DNA of 64,000 nt, from assembly GCA_964564625.1 (NCBI GenBank), contig CAZMBE010000005.1:62001-126000 (forward strand), written 5' to 3'. Under the pieces are notes generated by a model. It saw only the letters and a list, made by a program, of their open reading frames with translations. It searched no databases and was not told the origin of the DNA. The stretch comes from UBA2185 sp964564625. GTDB taxonomy: Bacteria; Desulfobacterota; Syntrophia; Syntrophales; UBA2185. Made by a program: the position numbers and the translations under genes. This document shows, piece by piece, positions 1-8,725 of the stretch; position 1 is the first letter of the stretch; each line of letters begins with the position of its first letter.

Positions 1-2
1 TG

Positions 3-968
3 TTTCCAGGTATTATTGGCCAGAGCAGGATCATGCGGGGGGTGTTTACGCAAATAATCAAGGTTGCCCCAACGGACTCGACAGTGCTTATTTTAGGCGA
101 AAGCGGAACGGGAAAGGAACTTGTTGCCACGGGAATTTATGAGCACAGTCTTCGCGAAGGGAAGCCGTTTATTAAAATTAATTGTGTGGCCATTCCGGAA
201 AGCCTTCTGGAAAGTGAACTGTTCGGTCATGAAAAGGGGGCATTTACGGGTGCGATTTCTCAAAAAATCGGGAAGTTTGAAATGGCACATAGTGGAACGA
301 TATTTTTAGATGAAATCGGTGACATGCCTCTCACAACACAGGCCAAGTTGCTTCGTGTACTTCAAGAGAAGGAATTTGAACGGGTCGGGGGTACCAAAAC
401 AATCAAGGTTGACGTTCGCTTTATCATTGCTACCAATAAAAATCTTTTAGAAATGGTCAAACAAGGTCAATTCCGGGAGGACCTCTACTACCGCATAAAT
501 GTGTTTTCTATCAATTTGCCCCCGCTGAGAGAGCGAAGGGAAGACATTCCCTATCTTGTGGATCATTTTCTCAATAAAAATTCAAAGGAAGTGAAAATTT
601 CACCTCTTGCCCTTCAGATTATCGCGGGGTATTCGTGGCCCGGTAATATAAGAGAACTGCAAAACGTAATAGAAAGGGCAGCGGTGCTCACGGAAAAGGG
701 ACTAATCGAACCTGCTCATCTCCCAATACATGTAGCAGGAGTCATTACGGCGGAATCGTTACACCATGATCAGCCTCTAGAATCTCTCACCGTCGATGAT
801 CGACTGGATGAAATTGAAAAGGGTCTGATTATCGAGGCTCTCACGCGCACAGGTGGAGTTCAGGTAAAAGCTGCAGAGATACTTGGAATAAACCAGAGAA
901 GCCTCTGGCATCGGATAAAGAAACACGGAATAGATACAGAGTCTTTTAAGAATCTACAAAAAATGTAG
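3..968 (+). CDS. pilR: PilR-like sigma-54-dependent response regulator, 5' end missing
   Basis: This is an NtrC-family activator that uses ATP hydrolysis to open sigma-54 RNA polymerase promoters. The frame is open to the left window edge, so the N-terminal part (probably a receiver domain) lies outside. The AAA+ domain is complete: Walker A GESGTGKE, the sigma-54 contact loop GAFTGA, Walker B TIFLDEIGDM, and the sensor/arginine region ending in WPGNIRELQN. A Fis-type DNA-binding helix-turn-helix closes the protein (VKAAEILGINQRSLWHRI). The gene is followed by a sigma-54-type promoter and a type IV pilin, which is the usual pilS-pilR-pilA arrangement, so the name PilR is inferred from context. 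Other NtrC-family members would look the same in the AAA+ core. Confidence 0.85.
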   Translation, partial: FPGIIGQSRIMRGVFTQIIKVAPTDSTVLILGESGTGKELVATGIYEHSLREGKPFIKINCVAIPESLLESELFGHEKGAFTGAISQKIGKFEMAHSGTIFLDEIGDMPLTTQAKLLRVLQEKEFERVGGTKTIKVDVRFIIATNKNLLEMVKQGQFREDLYYRINVFSINLPPLRERREDIPYLVDHFLNKNSKEVKISPLALQIIAGYSWPGNIRELQNVIERAAVLTEKGLIEPAHLPIHVAGVITAESLHHDQPLESLTVDDRLDEIEKGLIIEALTRTGGVQVKAAEILGINQRSLWHRIKKHGIDTESFKNLQKM

Positions 969-1134
969 ATTAACCACCAATCTTTGTAGTGACAACGAGC
1001 TCACGGGTATGAATTCTGTTACGATTATTACATTCAACAAATGTAATTCTATGTTATACATTTAATAAATACAGTTCTTAAGCTATCTTAGATTGTTCCT
1101 GTTGTTATTATTTATTATGGCTATTGTGCAAAAA

Positions 1135-1150
1135 TGGCATAAATGATGCT
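1135..1150 (+). promoter_or_regulatory. Candidate sigma-54 (-24/-12) promoter of pilA
   Basis: The sequence TGGCATAAATGATGCT has the invariant GG (1136-1137) and GC (1148-1149) separated by exactly ten bases, as in the sigma-54 consensus TGGCAC-N5-TTGC. It lies 65 bases before the pilin start and directly downstream of a sigma-54 activator gene. Deviations from consensus (T for C at the end of the -24 box, A before TGC) are mild. Confidence 0.6.
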
Positions 1151-1214
1151 TATTTATTATGCAAACAGAAGAAAGCTAAAAGGAAAGAAATAATAAATTT
1201 CCGGGGGTCTTACG

Positions 1215-1670
1215 ATGAAAACAAAGAGCATTATACGAAGCCAGAAGGGTTTTACCCTGATCGAAATTATTGCTGTCCTTGTCATCCTGGGTATTTTGGC
1301 AGCTGTAGCAATACCAAAGTATCTTGATATGCGTTCGGAAGCGGTGTACAAATCAGCCCAAGCGGCCAATATGGAGCTGAATGCCCGTGAACGTCTGAAA
1401 CTGGCGGAATGGAAATTAAACGACGGCACAGGCTTGTATCCGGCGCCCGGGGGAGCTCCGGTCAATTGTGGTCCTACAAATCCGGTATGTCCGAGCCCGG
1501 TCACGAAAACGATTCAACCCGTTGACACGGTATTAAGCCCGGATTGGAATCTAGGTGCGGCGATTATATCGGGAACCTCTTTCCCGCATGCGGGGAAAAC
1601 AGTTACATTTACCAGAACAGCGCAACCGAGTGACGGCGAGCCGGCATCATGGGCGGTAACCGTTAGTTAG
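1215..1670 (+). CDS. Type IV major-pilin-like protein (PilA/GspG type)
   Basis: A 151-residue prepilin. The short basic leader ends at Gly12 and the mature protein would start at Phe13 with FTLIEIIAVLVILGILAAVA, the classic PilD-processed and methylated N-terminal helix. Glu17 is the conserved Glu5 of the mature pilin. The globular part carries an ELNARERLKLAEWKLNDG segment and a YPAPGG turn that recur in the pilin at 27014-27439, so the two are paralogues. One Cys pair (Cys-Gly-Pro-Thr-Asn-Pro-Val-Cys) could form a small disulfide loop. The gene sits behind a sigma-54-type promoter and is closed by a strong hairpin, so it is probably monocistronic. Whether it is the main fibre subunit or a GspG-like pseudopilin cannot be settled from sequence. 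Confidence 0.88.
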   Translation: MKTKSIIRSQKGFTLIEIIAVLVILGILAAVAIPKYLDMRSEAVYKSAQAANMELNARERLKLAEWKLNDGTGLYPAPGGAPVNCGPTNPVCPSPVTKTIQPVDTVLSPDWNLGAAIISGTSFPHAGKTVTFTRTAQPSDGEPASWAVTVS

Positions 1671-1786
1671 TGTATTCAGGGAATATCATATCAATAGTGT
1701 TTCAGCATACTTTACTGATATGTTTGTATAAAATGGATTTAGTAGAGCAGGTATAGTGTAACACCGCGTGTTGATATTAAAACCAT

Positions 1787-1812
1787 AAGGGGAATCAATT
1801 TTGATTCCCCTT
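1787..1812 (+). terminator. Perfect 12-bp inverted repeat, probable terminator after the pilin gene
   Basis: AAGGGGAATCAA is followed after two bases by its exact reverse complement. The hairpin is AT/GC balanced and is followed by CCTTGTTTGTG, a weak U-rich tail. It separates the single pilin gene from the minor-pilin operon. Confidence 0.6.
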
Positions 1813-1924
1813 CCTTGTTTGTGATATTTAGGTTCCGATTATTCTATACACATGAAAAAGTACTTTCCTCATATGTGCATGGAGTATAAATGCTTATCCA
1901 TAACCTTGAAGGTGGAAAATTTCC

Positions 1925-2458
1925 TTGATATTTAGGTATTTTCAGAATATTTACATGTGCATGAAACGATGTATTTTCATTGCACATAAAAATAGGGGAT
2001 TCACCATGATTGAAATTGTAGCGGTTCTGGTGGTCCTTTTCATACTTTCCGCGGTGATCATGAGCAGATATACAACAACGGGCACGAATGAGTTAATGGT
2101 GGAATCGGATGCTTTAAAATCAAGCTTGCGATATGCGCAGATTCGATCATTAAATGATGATACAATCACTACAGGATGGGGAATCCACTTCCCAAATGAG
2201 ACATCGTATATTCTTTATAAGGATGGTGTACCCTCGGGGGTCATGATACCCGTCAAAGATCCTGATCCCGTAAAGGATCCGCCGCCTAATAACACACATA
2301 CGCTGCAAGGTAATGTCAAAATTGCATCAGGGGTCGGAACGACGGTTGCTTTTGATAGATGGGGAAGTCCGGGGACAACATCGATATCCATCACGCTTCA
2401 AAGGGGCGCTGAAAACAGCACCATTACCATCACAAGGAATACAGGATTCATTCCATGA
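1925..2458 (+). CDS. GspH/FimT-like minor pilin
   Basis: A prepilin-like protein of 177 residues with the processing site at Gly25-Phe26 (GFTMIEIVAVLVVLFILSAV) and Glu30 as the conserved Glu5. The following 'DALKSSLRYAQIRSLN' segment and the beta-rich C-terminus match the GspH/FimT type. A TTG start at 1925 is chosen because AAGGTGG (1909-1915) lies nine bases upstream; the ATG codons at 1955 and 1961 have no Shine-Dalgarno sequence. The stop overlaps the next start (ATGA), so translation is coupled to the next minor pilin. Its likely role is as part of the priming complex at the pilus tip. Confidence 0.82.
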   Translation: MIFRYFQNIYMCMKRCIFIAHKNRGFTMIEIVAVLVVLFILSAVIMSRYTTTGTNELMVESDALKSSLRYAQIRSLNDDTITTGWGIHFPNETSYILYKDGVPSGVMIPVKDPDPVKDPPPNNTHTLQGNVKIASGVGTTVAFDRWGSPGTTSISITLQRGAENSTITITRNTGFIP

Positions 2459-3042
2459 TCTGCAGAAGGCGCGTTTACCAATCGGGCTTTACCCTTATTG
2501 AAATTATCATTACCGTTGTTTTCATCGCGATTCTCGGCGCCATGGTACTCACGTTTCTTTCAAAATCACTCGTAGATAGTAGTGAGCCTATCAAAAGATT
2601 AAGGCAAACCTCTGATCTTAATGCAGTCATGGCTAATATCATGGCGGATTATAATAGATTTCCACAATGGAGAAATTCAACAATATATCCTATCGGCACT
2701 TATGTTGTTCCAAAAATAAGAAATGGTCACTATTATAAATGTACAATAGCAGGAACGAGTGGTGCGAACGAACCCGACTGGCCTCTCGGTGCAGGTATCA
2801 CAAAAACTGACGGCACTGTTACATGGAAAGAGACAGTTGACAACGGTGCATTACATGCTCTGGGAACTTTACGAAACAACATCAACAATAAAAACTACGG
2901 AACATACGATATAGTAGCGAGTACTTATATACAGTTTGTGAATGGTACAGAAACTACAGCCACGGGTGTAAGCAATACTCTTAAAGTGACAATCGCAAAT
3001 AGCCAGGGTGACACCCTTACGGCGTTGTTTATTTCAAATTAA
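2455..3042 (+). CDS. PilV/GspI-like minor pilin with a carbohydrate-binding-like insert
   Basis: A 195-residue prepilin-like protein processed at Gly11-Phe12 (GFTLIEIIITVVFIAILGAM), Glu16 being the conserved Glu5. The start overlaps the previous stop by four bases. Residues about 71-126 contain a pattern of the type W-x-YPIGTYV...GHYYKCTIAGTSG...EPDWP...TDGTVTW. That pattern resembles the small aromatic-rich CBM5/12-like or phage-tail-type modules often repeated in deltaproteobacterial secreted proteins. The assignment of the insert is by eye only. It is second in the minor-pilin operon. Confidence 0.78.
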   Translation: MICRRRVYQSGFTLIEIIITVVFIAILGAMVLTFLSKSLVDSSEPIKRLRQTSDLNAVMANIMADYNRFPQWRNSTIYPIGTYVVPKIRNGHYYKCTIAGTSGANEPDWPLGAGITKTDGTVTWKETVDNGALHALGTLRNNINNKNYGTYDIVASTYIQFVNGTETTATGVSNTLKVTIANSQGDTLTALFISN

Positions 3043-3062
3043 AAGAAAATAAAGTATAAAAA

Positions 3063-3710
3063 ATGAATGACAACCTTACAAGTGTCCCGTTGAGTAATTC
3101 CATCGAACCCCTCGTTGTCCGGGGCCGGCACGGAAATTCAGCCGATTATGCCTTTACAATAGGGCATGTAACTGTTTGTTCCTCCAGGTTGACGAGAGCT
3201 AATCAACATGGTTTTACGCTGTTAGAGATTATCGTTTCCGTGGTTGTTATGTCGATTATCGCAGTTATCGCCGGTGTCGGCTTCCTGGAAATATCTAAAG
3301 GGTATATGTTTTCCAAAAAAAACGCACTCACCACACAGCAAGGCCAAATAGCCATGGCGAGGCTAAAAAAAGAGCTCAGTAATATGCAATCGGTTACGTC
3401 CGGTTCAGCAAACTCAATAACGTATAAGCGGTGCTCAGACAGTTCTCCTCCATGTGGTACTTTAAAGGATGTTACTATATTCTGGGACGGTGGGGGCAGT
3501 CCTATCTCAATAAATGGTGATATATTAGTTGGGCCTGTGTATTCATTCAGTATAACATTCTGTGATTTTTACAACCCTTGTCCTCCTCCAACTTCAATAT
3601 ACTCAACTTCAACATCGATCATTGAAATAACACTTCAATTACAGGCTGCTGAAGGTACTCCTGTTATTCTAACCGATCGCGTAAATCTTTACCAGGAAAC
3701 CGGAGGGTGA
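3063..3710 (+). CDS. PilW/GspJ-like minor pilin with a long leader
   Basis: This has the prepilin site Gly50-Phe51 (GFTLLEIIVSVVVMSIIAVI) with Glu55 as Glu5, followed by 'ARLKKELSNMQSV', typical of the PilW/GspJ type. The 50-residue leader read from the ATG at 3063 is much longer than the usual 6-30 residues, and that ATG has no clear ribosome-binding site. A later non-ATG start (for example TTG in the SRLTRANQHG stretch) is possible but also lacks a good site. The gene belongs to the minor-pilin operon; its stop is followed after three bases by the next start. Confidence 0.78.
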   Translation: MNDNLTSVPLSNSIEPLVVRGRHGNSADYAFTIGHVTVCSSRLTRANQHGFTLLEIIVSVVVMSIIAVIAGVGFLEISKGYMFSKKNALTTQQGQIAMARLKKELSNMQSVTSGSANSITYKRCSDSSPPCGTLKDVTIFWDGGGSPISINGDILVGPVYSFSITFCDFYNPCPPPTSIYSTSTSIIEITLQLQAAEGTPVILTDRVNLYQETGG

Positions 3711-3713
3711 TGT

Positions 3714-5399
3714 ATGAGCGTTAGAAACCAAAGAGGTAACGTAATTACTTATGTGGTAATTGCCATGTCCATGATCGCCGCACTGGGTGTTGGGGCGCTC
3801 TATATGACTTCATCCTCGTCCTTAGGGGAGCTTGGCGCAAATAACGTAAATAGAGCCTACTTCCTTGCCCATGCAGGGAAAGAGTATGCCCTGATAAACA
3901 ATTTGGGAGACACTGCGACAGCATATCCGACCGGGAGAGATTTCACGTTAACCAGCGGAGACATATTTCGAATTGGTATCAGTGGTAATGACATTACATC
4001 TACAGGCATTGTCAATATGGGAACGCCATTTGAGGCGAGAAGAACAATCAGCATTACCAAATCGGGTTTCAGTGCGCGGCCGGATATTTCCGGGTTTGCT
4101 GATATGACACCAAGAAATCCGCCGGGTTCTTCTTTTGTCAAGGTCAATCCAGCCACTAACACGGCAAGTTTAGGTGGATGGGAATCTGGGAAGTTCGGTG
4201 CTCTCTGGTATCGCGGGGGCGCTGTTCAGGGAATTTGTTCCGGTGGAAAATGTTCTTTCGGATCAGGTTTTCGGGCTTTTTTTGTCTTTCAATTTGATGG
4301 AGGTTCGTCGGGGGATGGGTTTACCTTTACTGTCTTTAACGGCGACGGTGTTGATGTGAATAATATTAAAAATGACATAAACTCCATAGGTGGAGATAAT
4401 GGCAAGGGTGAATTGATGGGGTATGCCGGCGATTCGCGAATTGACGCCGCCGGGACCAGTTTTATGGATGGGAAAGGAGGAAGGGGTATTCAGCCGCCCA
4501 AAATGGCTGTTGAATTTGATCCATACTCCAACTGCTGTGACGTTCCTCCATGCACTTCCTGTAAAAATAATATATGCAGCCCGAACAGCAGGTACGATGG
4601 GGATCAAAACCATATGGCGTATGTTTTCTGGGGTGATACTACGGGTAGCGCCTGCACTTCTACCATTGGACGCAATACCTATGATGATAACAAACATGGA
4701 GCAGGAGCAGGTGGGCCGACAGACCCTCAAAGTGCACGGAGTATTCGTAATACTGATGGTATTGACTTAACAAGTTATTTCGATGGGAGCGCCCTGGGAT
4801 TTCCAGGCAATTGGCTATTGAATGTTCCGTCAAACGTTTACGCTTTTCGTGTCGAGGTAACGAGGGCTTCCATAAAGAACAGTAATAATAATTATTATTA
4901 CACGATAAACTCATGGATTAAACAATGCACCGCCTCAGATTGCTCGGATGTGATTGCGAACTTTCCAGGTTACGATAACACCAAAATTCCGTATGCCCCC
5001 CAGCCTGCACTCATGAAGACAATTGAATTAGATCAAGCGTATCACAATTATTTTAATACCTTTTTCTTCGGCTGGACGGCCGCGACAGGTGGCGCAACGC
5101 AGAACGTCACTCTCAGCAAGTTTACCATGTATTTTATAAAGGACGCGTCAGGGTGCGGGGGGTACGGGATATGGAATAATCTGGGAAGCGGTGCCTATTT
5201 CCGTCTCAATGGTTTCGGGTGCACGAACATAGCCGACAATGCATTTATCGGGAACATTGGTCCTTCGGGAGTCATAGACGGATTCACCAATGCGGCTTGT
5301 ACAATTCCGTCTTCTCCCTCGAGCATAAATTTTGCGCAGGGGACAGCAGCGGATATGAACAAAAATTGTGAAGTCTATCTTAATGGAACAGATAAATAA
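3714..5399 (+). CDS. PilX-like pilus-assembly protein with an L-type-lectin-like domain
   Basis: A 561-residue protein with GGAGGG just before the start. The N-terminus (residues 2-30, then GELGANNVNRAYFLAHAGKEYAL) matches the hydrophobic start and 'A..AG..YA' helix of PilX-type minor pilins. Residues about 150-475 look like an L-type (legume-type) lectin / concanavalin-A-like fold: GDGFTFTV, MAVEFDPY, NHMAYVFWG, and FFFGWTAATGGATQNVTLSKF split by normal spacing. These correspond to the 'DGFTF', 'VEFD', 'NH' and 'GFTAATG' strand motifs of that family. Many cysteines (CC, CTSCKNNIC) suggest disulfides outside the cytoplasm. It is last in the minor-pilin operon, so it is probably a tip-located sugar-binding adhesin. 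The lectin call rests on motifs, not on a search. Confidence 0.7.
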   Translation: MSVRNQRGNVITYVVIAMSMIAALGVGALYMTSSSSLGELGANNVNRAYFLAHAGKEYALINNLGDTATAYPTGRDFTLTSGDIFRIGISGNDITSTGIVNMGTPFEARRTISITKSGFSARPDISGFADMTPRNPPGSSFVKVNPATNTASLGGWESGKFGALWYRGGAVQGICSGGKCSFGSGFRAFFVFQFDGGSSGDGFTFTVFNGDGVDVNNIKNDINSIGGDNGKGELMGYAGDSRIDAAGTSFMDGKGGRGIQPPKMAVEFDPYSNCCDVPPCTSCKNNICSPNSRYDGDQNHMAYVFWGDTTGSACTSTIGRNTYDDNKHGAGAGGPTDPQSARSIRNTDGIDLTSYFDGSALGFPGNWLLNVPSNVYAFRVEVTRASIKNSNNNYYYTINSWIKQCTASDCSDVIANFPGYDNTKIPYAPQPALMKTIELDQAYHNYFNTFFFGWTAATGGATQNVTLSKFTMYFIKDASGCGGYGIWNNLGSGAYFRLNGFGCTNIADNAFIGNIGPSGVIDGFTNAACTIPSSPSSINFAQGTAADMNKNCEVYLNGTDK

Positions 5400-5415
5400 C
5401 GATAAGTCACAGTGA

Positions 5416-6411
5416 TCAGAGCTCACGTATGACGTTATAGATCGATCTTTCTCCCTCCATGCCTTTGAGGTTGATATTGTCTATCTTTTCTACCTTGAAA
5501 TAGTTTTTTACGGCTTCATATGTTTCGCTGCATATGAGAATTTGATTTTCCTGGGCAATCCTTTCCAGCCTTGCCGCCAAATTCACGGGCTTACCAAGAG
5601 CGGTGTATTCTTTTCTGATTGCTGAGCCAAAGATGCCAACCATGGAATCACCTGTGCTGATTCCGAAGCCCACGGGTATTTTTATTTTATTGTTATGTAT
5701 TTCACAGTTAATTTCATCAACTTTAGTTCGCATTTCGATGGCGCACGCAACGGCTCTTTTCGCATCGTCAGCCTGGGTGATCGGCGCGCCGAAGATTCCC
5801 ATAATGCTGTCACCGATGTGTTTGTCAAGAGTCCCGTTAAATTTGAAAATGATGTTATCGAGGGGGAAGAAATAATGCAGATTCAAGAGATCGGACAGCG
5901 CAGAAGGGGTTAACGTTTCGGATATTTTTGAGAAGCCGCGTATGTCCGTAAAAAGAATAGAAACTTTCTGGTTTCTGGGAGCCAGATCTTGACCGAATTT
6001 CTGCAATTCATTGAGAACCTGAGACGGCACAAATTGTTTTAACCTTTTTTTTACGTGAAATTCTCTTATTTTCAGCCGGAGTTCTTTATTGTCAAAGGGT
6101 TTCGTTAAAAAACCGTCAATCCCGGAATTGACACTTTCAATGGCGCGGTCCAGCGTTGCATAACCGGTGAGAATAATTTTAATGATCTCCGGGTTAAGCT
6201 TGTTGATCTCAGTTAATGTTTCCAGACCGTCCAGACCGGGCATCTTAAAATCGCATATGACCGTTTCAATCTCATTTATATGGTTCCGGACGATTTCGAC
6301 AGCATCCATACCACTTTCCGCTACCACGATGTCGTAACCGTCCCTCTGCAGTACTTTTTTTAGAGATATGCGCACACCCTCTTCATCGTCTACAATTAAA
6401 ATTTTTATCAT
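5416..6411 (-). CDS. Response regulator with class III adenylate cyclase output
   Basis: A 331-residue protein. Residues 1-115 form a receiver domain with acidic Asp8/Asp9, phosphoacceptor Asp54, Thr82 and Lys104. Residues about 145-325 form a class III nucleotidyl cyclase with the metal-binding aspartates Asp156 (FTDIRGF) and Asp201 (KHIGDS). The base-selecting pair Lys197/Thr270 favours ATP, and transition-state residues Asn277 and Arg281 sit in VNLAARLE. All catalytic positions are present, so it should make cAMP when phosphorylated. Its start overlaps the stop of the histidine kinase gene by four bases, which identifies that kinase as the likely partner. It ends convergently against the pilus operon with only 16 bases between. 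Confidence 0.9.
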   Translation of the reverse strand: MIKILIVDDEEGVRISLKKVLQRDGYDIVVAESGMDAVEIVRNHINEIETVICDFKMPGLDGLETLTEINKLNPEIIKIILTGYATLDRAIESVNSGIDGFLTKPFDNKELRLKIREFHVKKRLKQFVPSQVLNELQKFGQDLAPRNQKVSILFTDIRGFSKISETLTPSALSDLLNLHYFFPLDNIIFKFNGTLDKHIGDSIMGIFGAPITQADDAKRAVACAIEMRTKVDEINCEIHNNKIKIPVGFGISTGDSMVGIFGSAIRKEYTALGKPVNLAARLERIAQENQILICSETYEAVKNYFKVEKIDNINLKGMEGERSIYNVIREL

Positions 6412-7349
6412 GATGTCCTCGCTTTTGCCGGGAGGTCTATGGTAAACGTAGTGCCCCGGCCTGGCTTGCTGCTCACAGAAATAAGCCCTTCATGTTTTTT
6501 TATAATCTCATGAGAAATATAGAGCCCTAAACCTGTTCCGGAGCCCACTTCCTTTGTGGTGAAAAATGGTTTAAAAATATCTTTCATAATTTCTGCAGGA
6601 ATTCCTTTACCGGTATCATGGCATTCTATAGTTACACTGTTTGTTTCTTTACTATATCGCGTCTTCAATGAGATTGTCCCTTTATTGTCTGATACGGCCT
6701 GATGGGCATTTTTTATTATGTTGATAAAAACTTGACCAAGATTTGCGAAGTTTCCATTCACCTTCGGCAGATTTTCTTCGTAGTCTTTTTCTATGATGAC
6801 TGCGGACTCTTTAAACTGATTATGTAATACTCGCAAAGCGTCGTCTATGGCTGTATTAATATCTACATCCTCAACGTAAGTTTGTGTCTGACGGGATAAA
6901 CCAAGAACGCTTTTGACAATCATTTCTGCCCGTTTGAGTTCCTTTAATGAAAACTCGAGATCCTTTAAAATTTCATTGTCAACGGCTCTTTTTTCATTCT
7001 GCTCATTCAGTAGCTCTATATCCGTCTGAATCAGGCTTGAAGTACTTGCCAAGGGATTATTCAGCTCGTGGGCAATACCGGCTACAAGCTGACCAATAGC
7101 GGCAAGACTTTCTGACTGAATCAGCTTCTTTTGCGTCCTCTCTTTCTCTTCAAGAGCTGCCTTGCGGGAATTGATCAAAGTCTGGGTAAAAATTCCATAG
7201 ATAATCACAAAGACGACAATCAGGGAGCGCGTCAATGCTTGTTCTGATGTCAAAGAATCCAGGAACCAGTAAATGATTACCATGACGATGGCAATTAATA
7301 TTAACCCATTCTTTTCTATTTGCTGCCGAACTGAGATTTTATTGCTCAT
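6408..7349 (-). CDS. Membrane sensor histidine kinase
   Basis: A 313-residue kinase with two transmembrane helices (about residues 15-31 and 42-58) and almost no periplasmic loop, so it probably senses the membrane or an intracellular cue. The HisKA dimerisation region carries GIAHELNNPLAS with phospho-acceptor His94. The ATPase domain shows the N box (NIIKNAHQA), G1 (DTGKGIP), F box (FFTTK) and G2 (GTGLGLYIS). It is the first gene of a two-gene operon with the receiver-adenylate cyclase, overlapping it by four bases. Confidence 0.9.
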   Translation of the reverse strand: MSNKISVRQQIEKNGLILIAIVMVIIYWFLDSLTSEQALTRSLIVVFVIIYGIFTQTLINSRKAALEEKERTQKKLIQSESLAAIGQLVAGIAHELNNPLASTSSLIQTDIELLNEQNEKRAVDNEILKDLEFSLKELKRAEMIVKSVLGLSRQTQTYVEDVDINTAIDDALRVLHNQFKESAVIIEKDYEENLPKVNGNFANLGQVFINIIKNAHQAVSDNKGTISLKTRYSKETNSVTIECHDTGKGIPAEIMKDIFKPFFTTKEVGSGTGLGLYISHEIIKKHEGLISVSSKPGRGTTFTIDLPAKARTS

Positions 7350-7603
7350 TTCCCGTTAGTCTGTCTTCGGTATGCGGAGTATTGTGGACCGGTAATACTA
7401 TAATGAATGCACACTATGTAAAAAAGAATCTATTGTCAACTAATTCCTGATTCTGAGAGGGCAATCATCGGGAGAAGGCTGCCAGACAAAAATATCTTTC
7501 AGTTTTTTCATGTTCGGCGGCAGGGCGACGCGGAACATGTCCTTTCTGAAACTAAGAGATAGCTTTATCATACAATAATCCTTTCCTGCCTTTTAAATAA
7601 GCA

Positions 7604-8250
7604 TCAAAGTGCGCTTCTGTTTTCTTCATAAAGTATTGTCTTTTGTTTAATCCGCTTACGACGTTCAAGAACTTCTCGGTCAATTCCATAATACACATCC
7701 GTGGGCGTAAGATTGTTCAATACCCACTATACCGATGTTATTGTAACAATTCACAAATACTCTAACCAAAGCCTCAAGCTCTGATGGACTGTAATAATGA
7801 TCCAGAAGAATGAGATTTTTTATGGAACGGTAATACAGCTCTATCTTGCCGTGAGTCATCAGATGGTATGGCTTGCCGCGGGTATGTCCGATCCCTTCGT
7901 CTGCAAGATAGTCACACAGAACTTTTGAAATACAGCAGGGCCGTTATCAGATAAGAGTCTGGGCCGGCTGACAACCTTTGCGTGCCGTATGCCTGTAAAT
8001 ACAGACGTGTCATCGAGGGTCAGCTTCACACAATCCTCCGACATACCCTGACACAATAGACATGCCGGAATAAGACGGCTATAATCATCAAAAATGGTGG
8101 ACAGATAATACCAACCCCCAGTGCACCACTTTGAAAAAGGTAAAGTCTGTCTGCCAAATCTCATTCACCGATTGGGTTGGCTGAGAAATCTTCTCGTAGA
8201 CGCTTATCACTGTATACACAGGACTGGTTGCCAGATCGTGGGATTTTAAA
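7604..8250 (-). pseudogene. IS3-type transposase OrfB (DDE integrase core) remnant
   Basis: Read across at least two frameshifts, the minus strand gives NEIWQTDFTFF (first catalytic Asp), YLSTIFDDYSRLI, LLSDNGP (second Asp), then in another frame HGKIELYYRSIKNLILLDHYY (catalytic Glu) and finally a GIDREVLERRKRIKQKT tail typical of IS3-group transposases. The longest intact piece is 7859-8164. The catalytic triad is recognisable but split over frames, so no active enzyme is made. Confidence 0.72.
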
Positions 8251-8405
8251 TACGATATATTTTTTATTCCGAGATGGGATAACCATGGTTATCCACAATA
8301 TACCACCAAGTCCCTGGGGGGACTTTCCGGAAGGTAGTGGGTTGCCATGGCATCAAAGCCGCCCTGCTTGTAGGGGCGGTACCAGGTGTAGACGGTTCTT
8401 CAGTC

Positions 8406-8597
8406 TCAGTTCGGCCTCCAGCTGTAGTAAATGCTCGGGGCTATCCCTTCTTTCCGACAGATATTTGCTATACGGTCCTCCCCTCGCAGACCTTCCATGA
8501 TGATCCTGATTTTCTCTTCTGAATCGAATTTACGGCGGGTGCGTCTCTTTATCTCTCGTACTATACATTCAGAGCTTTGTTTGGCGTTAGGTTACAT
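8406..8597 (-). pseudogene. IS3-type OrfA (helix-turn-helix) remnant
   Basis: Downstream of a good ribosome-binding site (AAAGGAGAGG), the ATG at 8597 is followed directly by a TAA codon. After it the same frame reads KRRTRRKFDSEEK, then RIIMEGLRGEDRIANICRK and EGIAPSIYYSWR. This is the N-terminal helix-turn-helix of IS3 OrfA proteins, ending early at a TGA. Further homologous pieces lie in other frames between 8250 and 8400. Confidence 0.68.
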
Positions 8598-8725
8598 TTG
8601 CTCCTCTCCTTTCTCAGGGGTTCATTATAACCTAAAACCTTCCCTGTCTTATCCCCTTAATTTGTCCACTTTCCTTTGAAATGCTACATTTATATTGCGA
8701 TGTTAAATAATTTGCCTAATTTGTG

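Larger units (their letters stand above)
7590..8690 (-). mobile_element. Degenerate IS3-family-like insertion sequence
   Basis: This stretch between the kinase operon and the AtuA cluster contains broken pieces of OrfA and OrfB of an IS3-type transposase on the minus strand, with stops and frameshifts in both. Terminal inverted repeats and a target duplication could not be found, so the limits are approximate. Bases 7350-7590 hold nothing recognisable. Confidence 0.7.

Noticed and set aside
8177..8500. Plus-strand open frames over the insertion-sequence remnant
   Set aside because: They lie antisense to recognisable transposase fragments and encode nothing recognisable.
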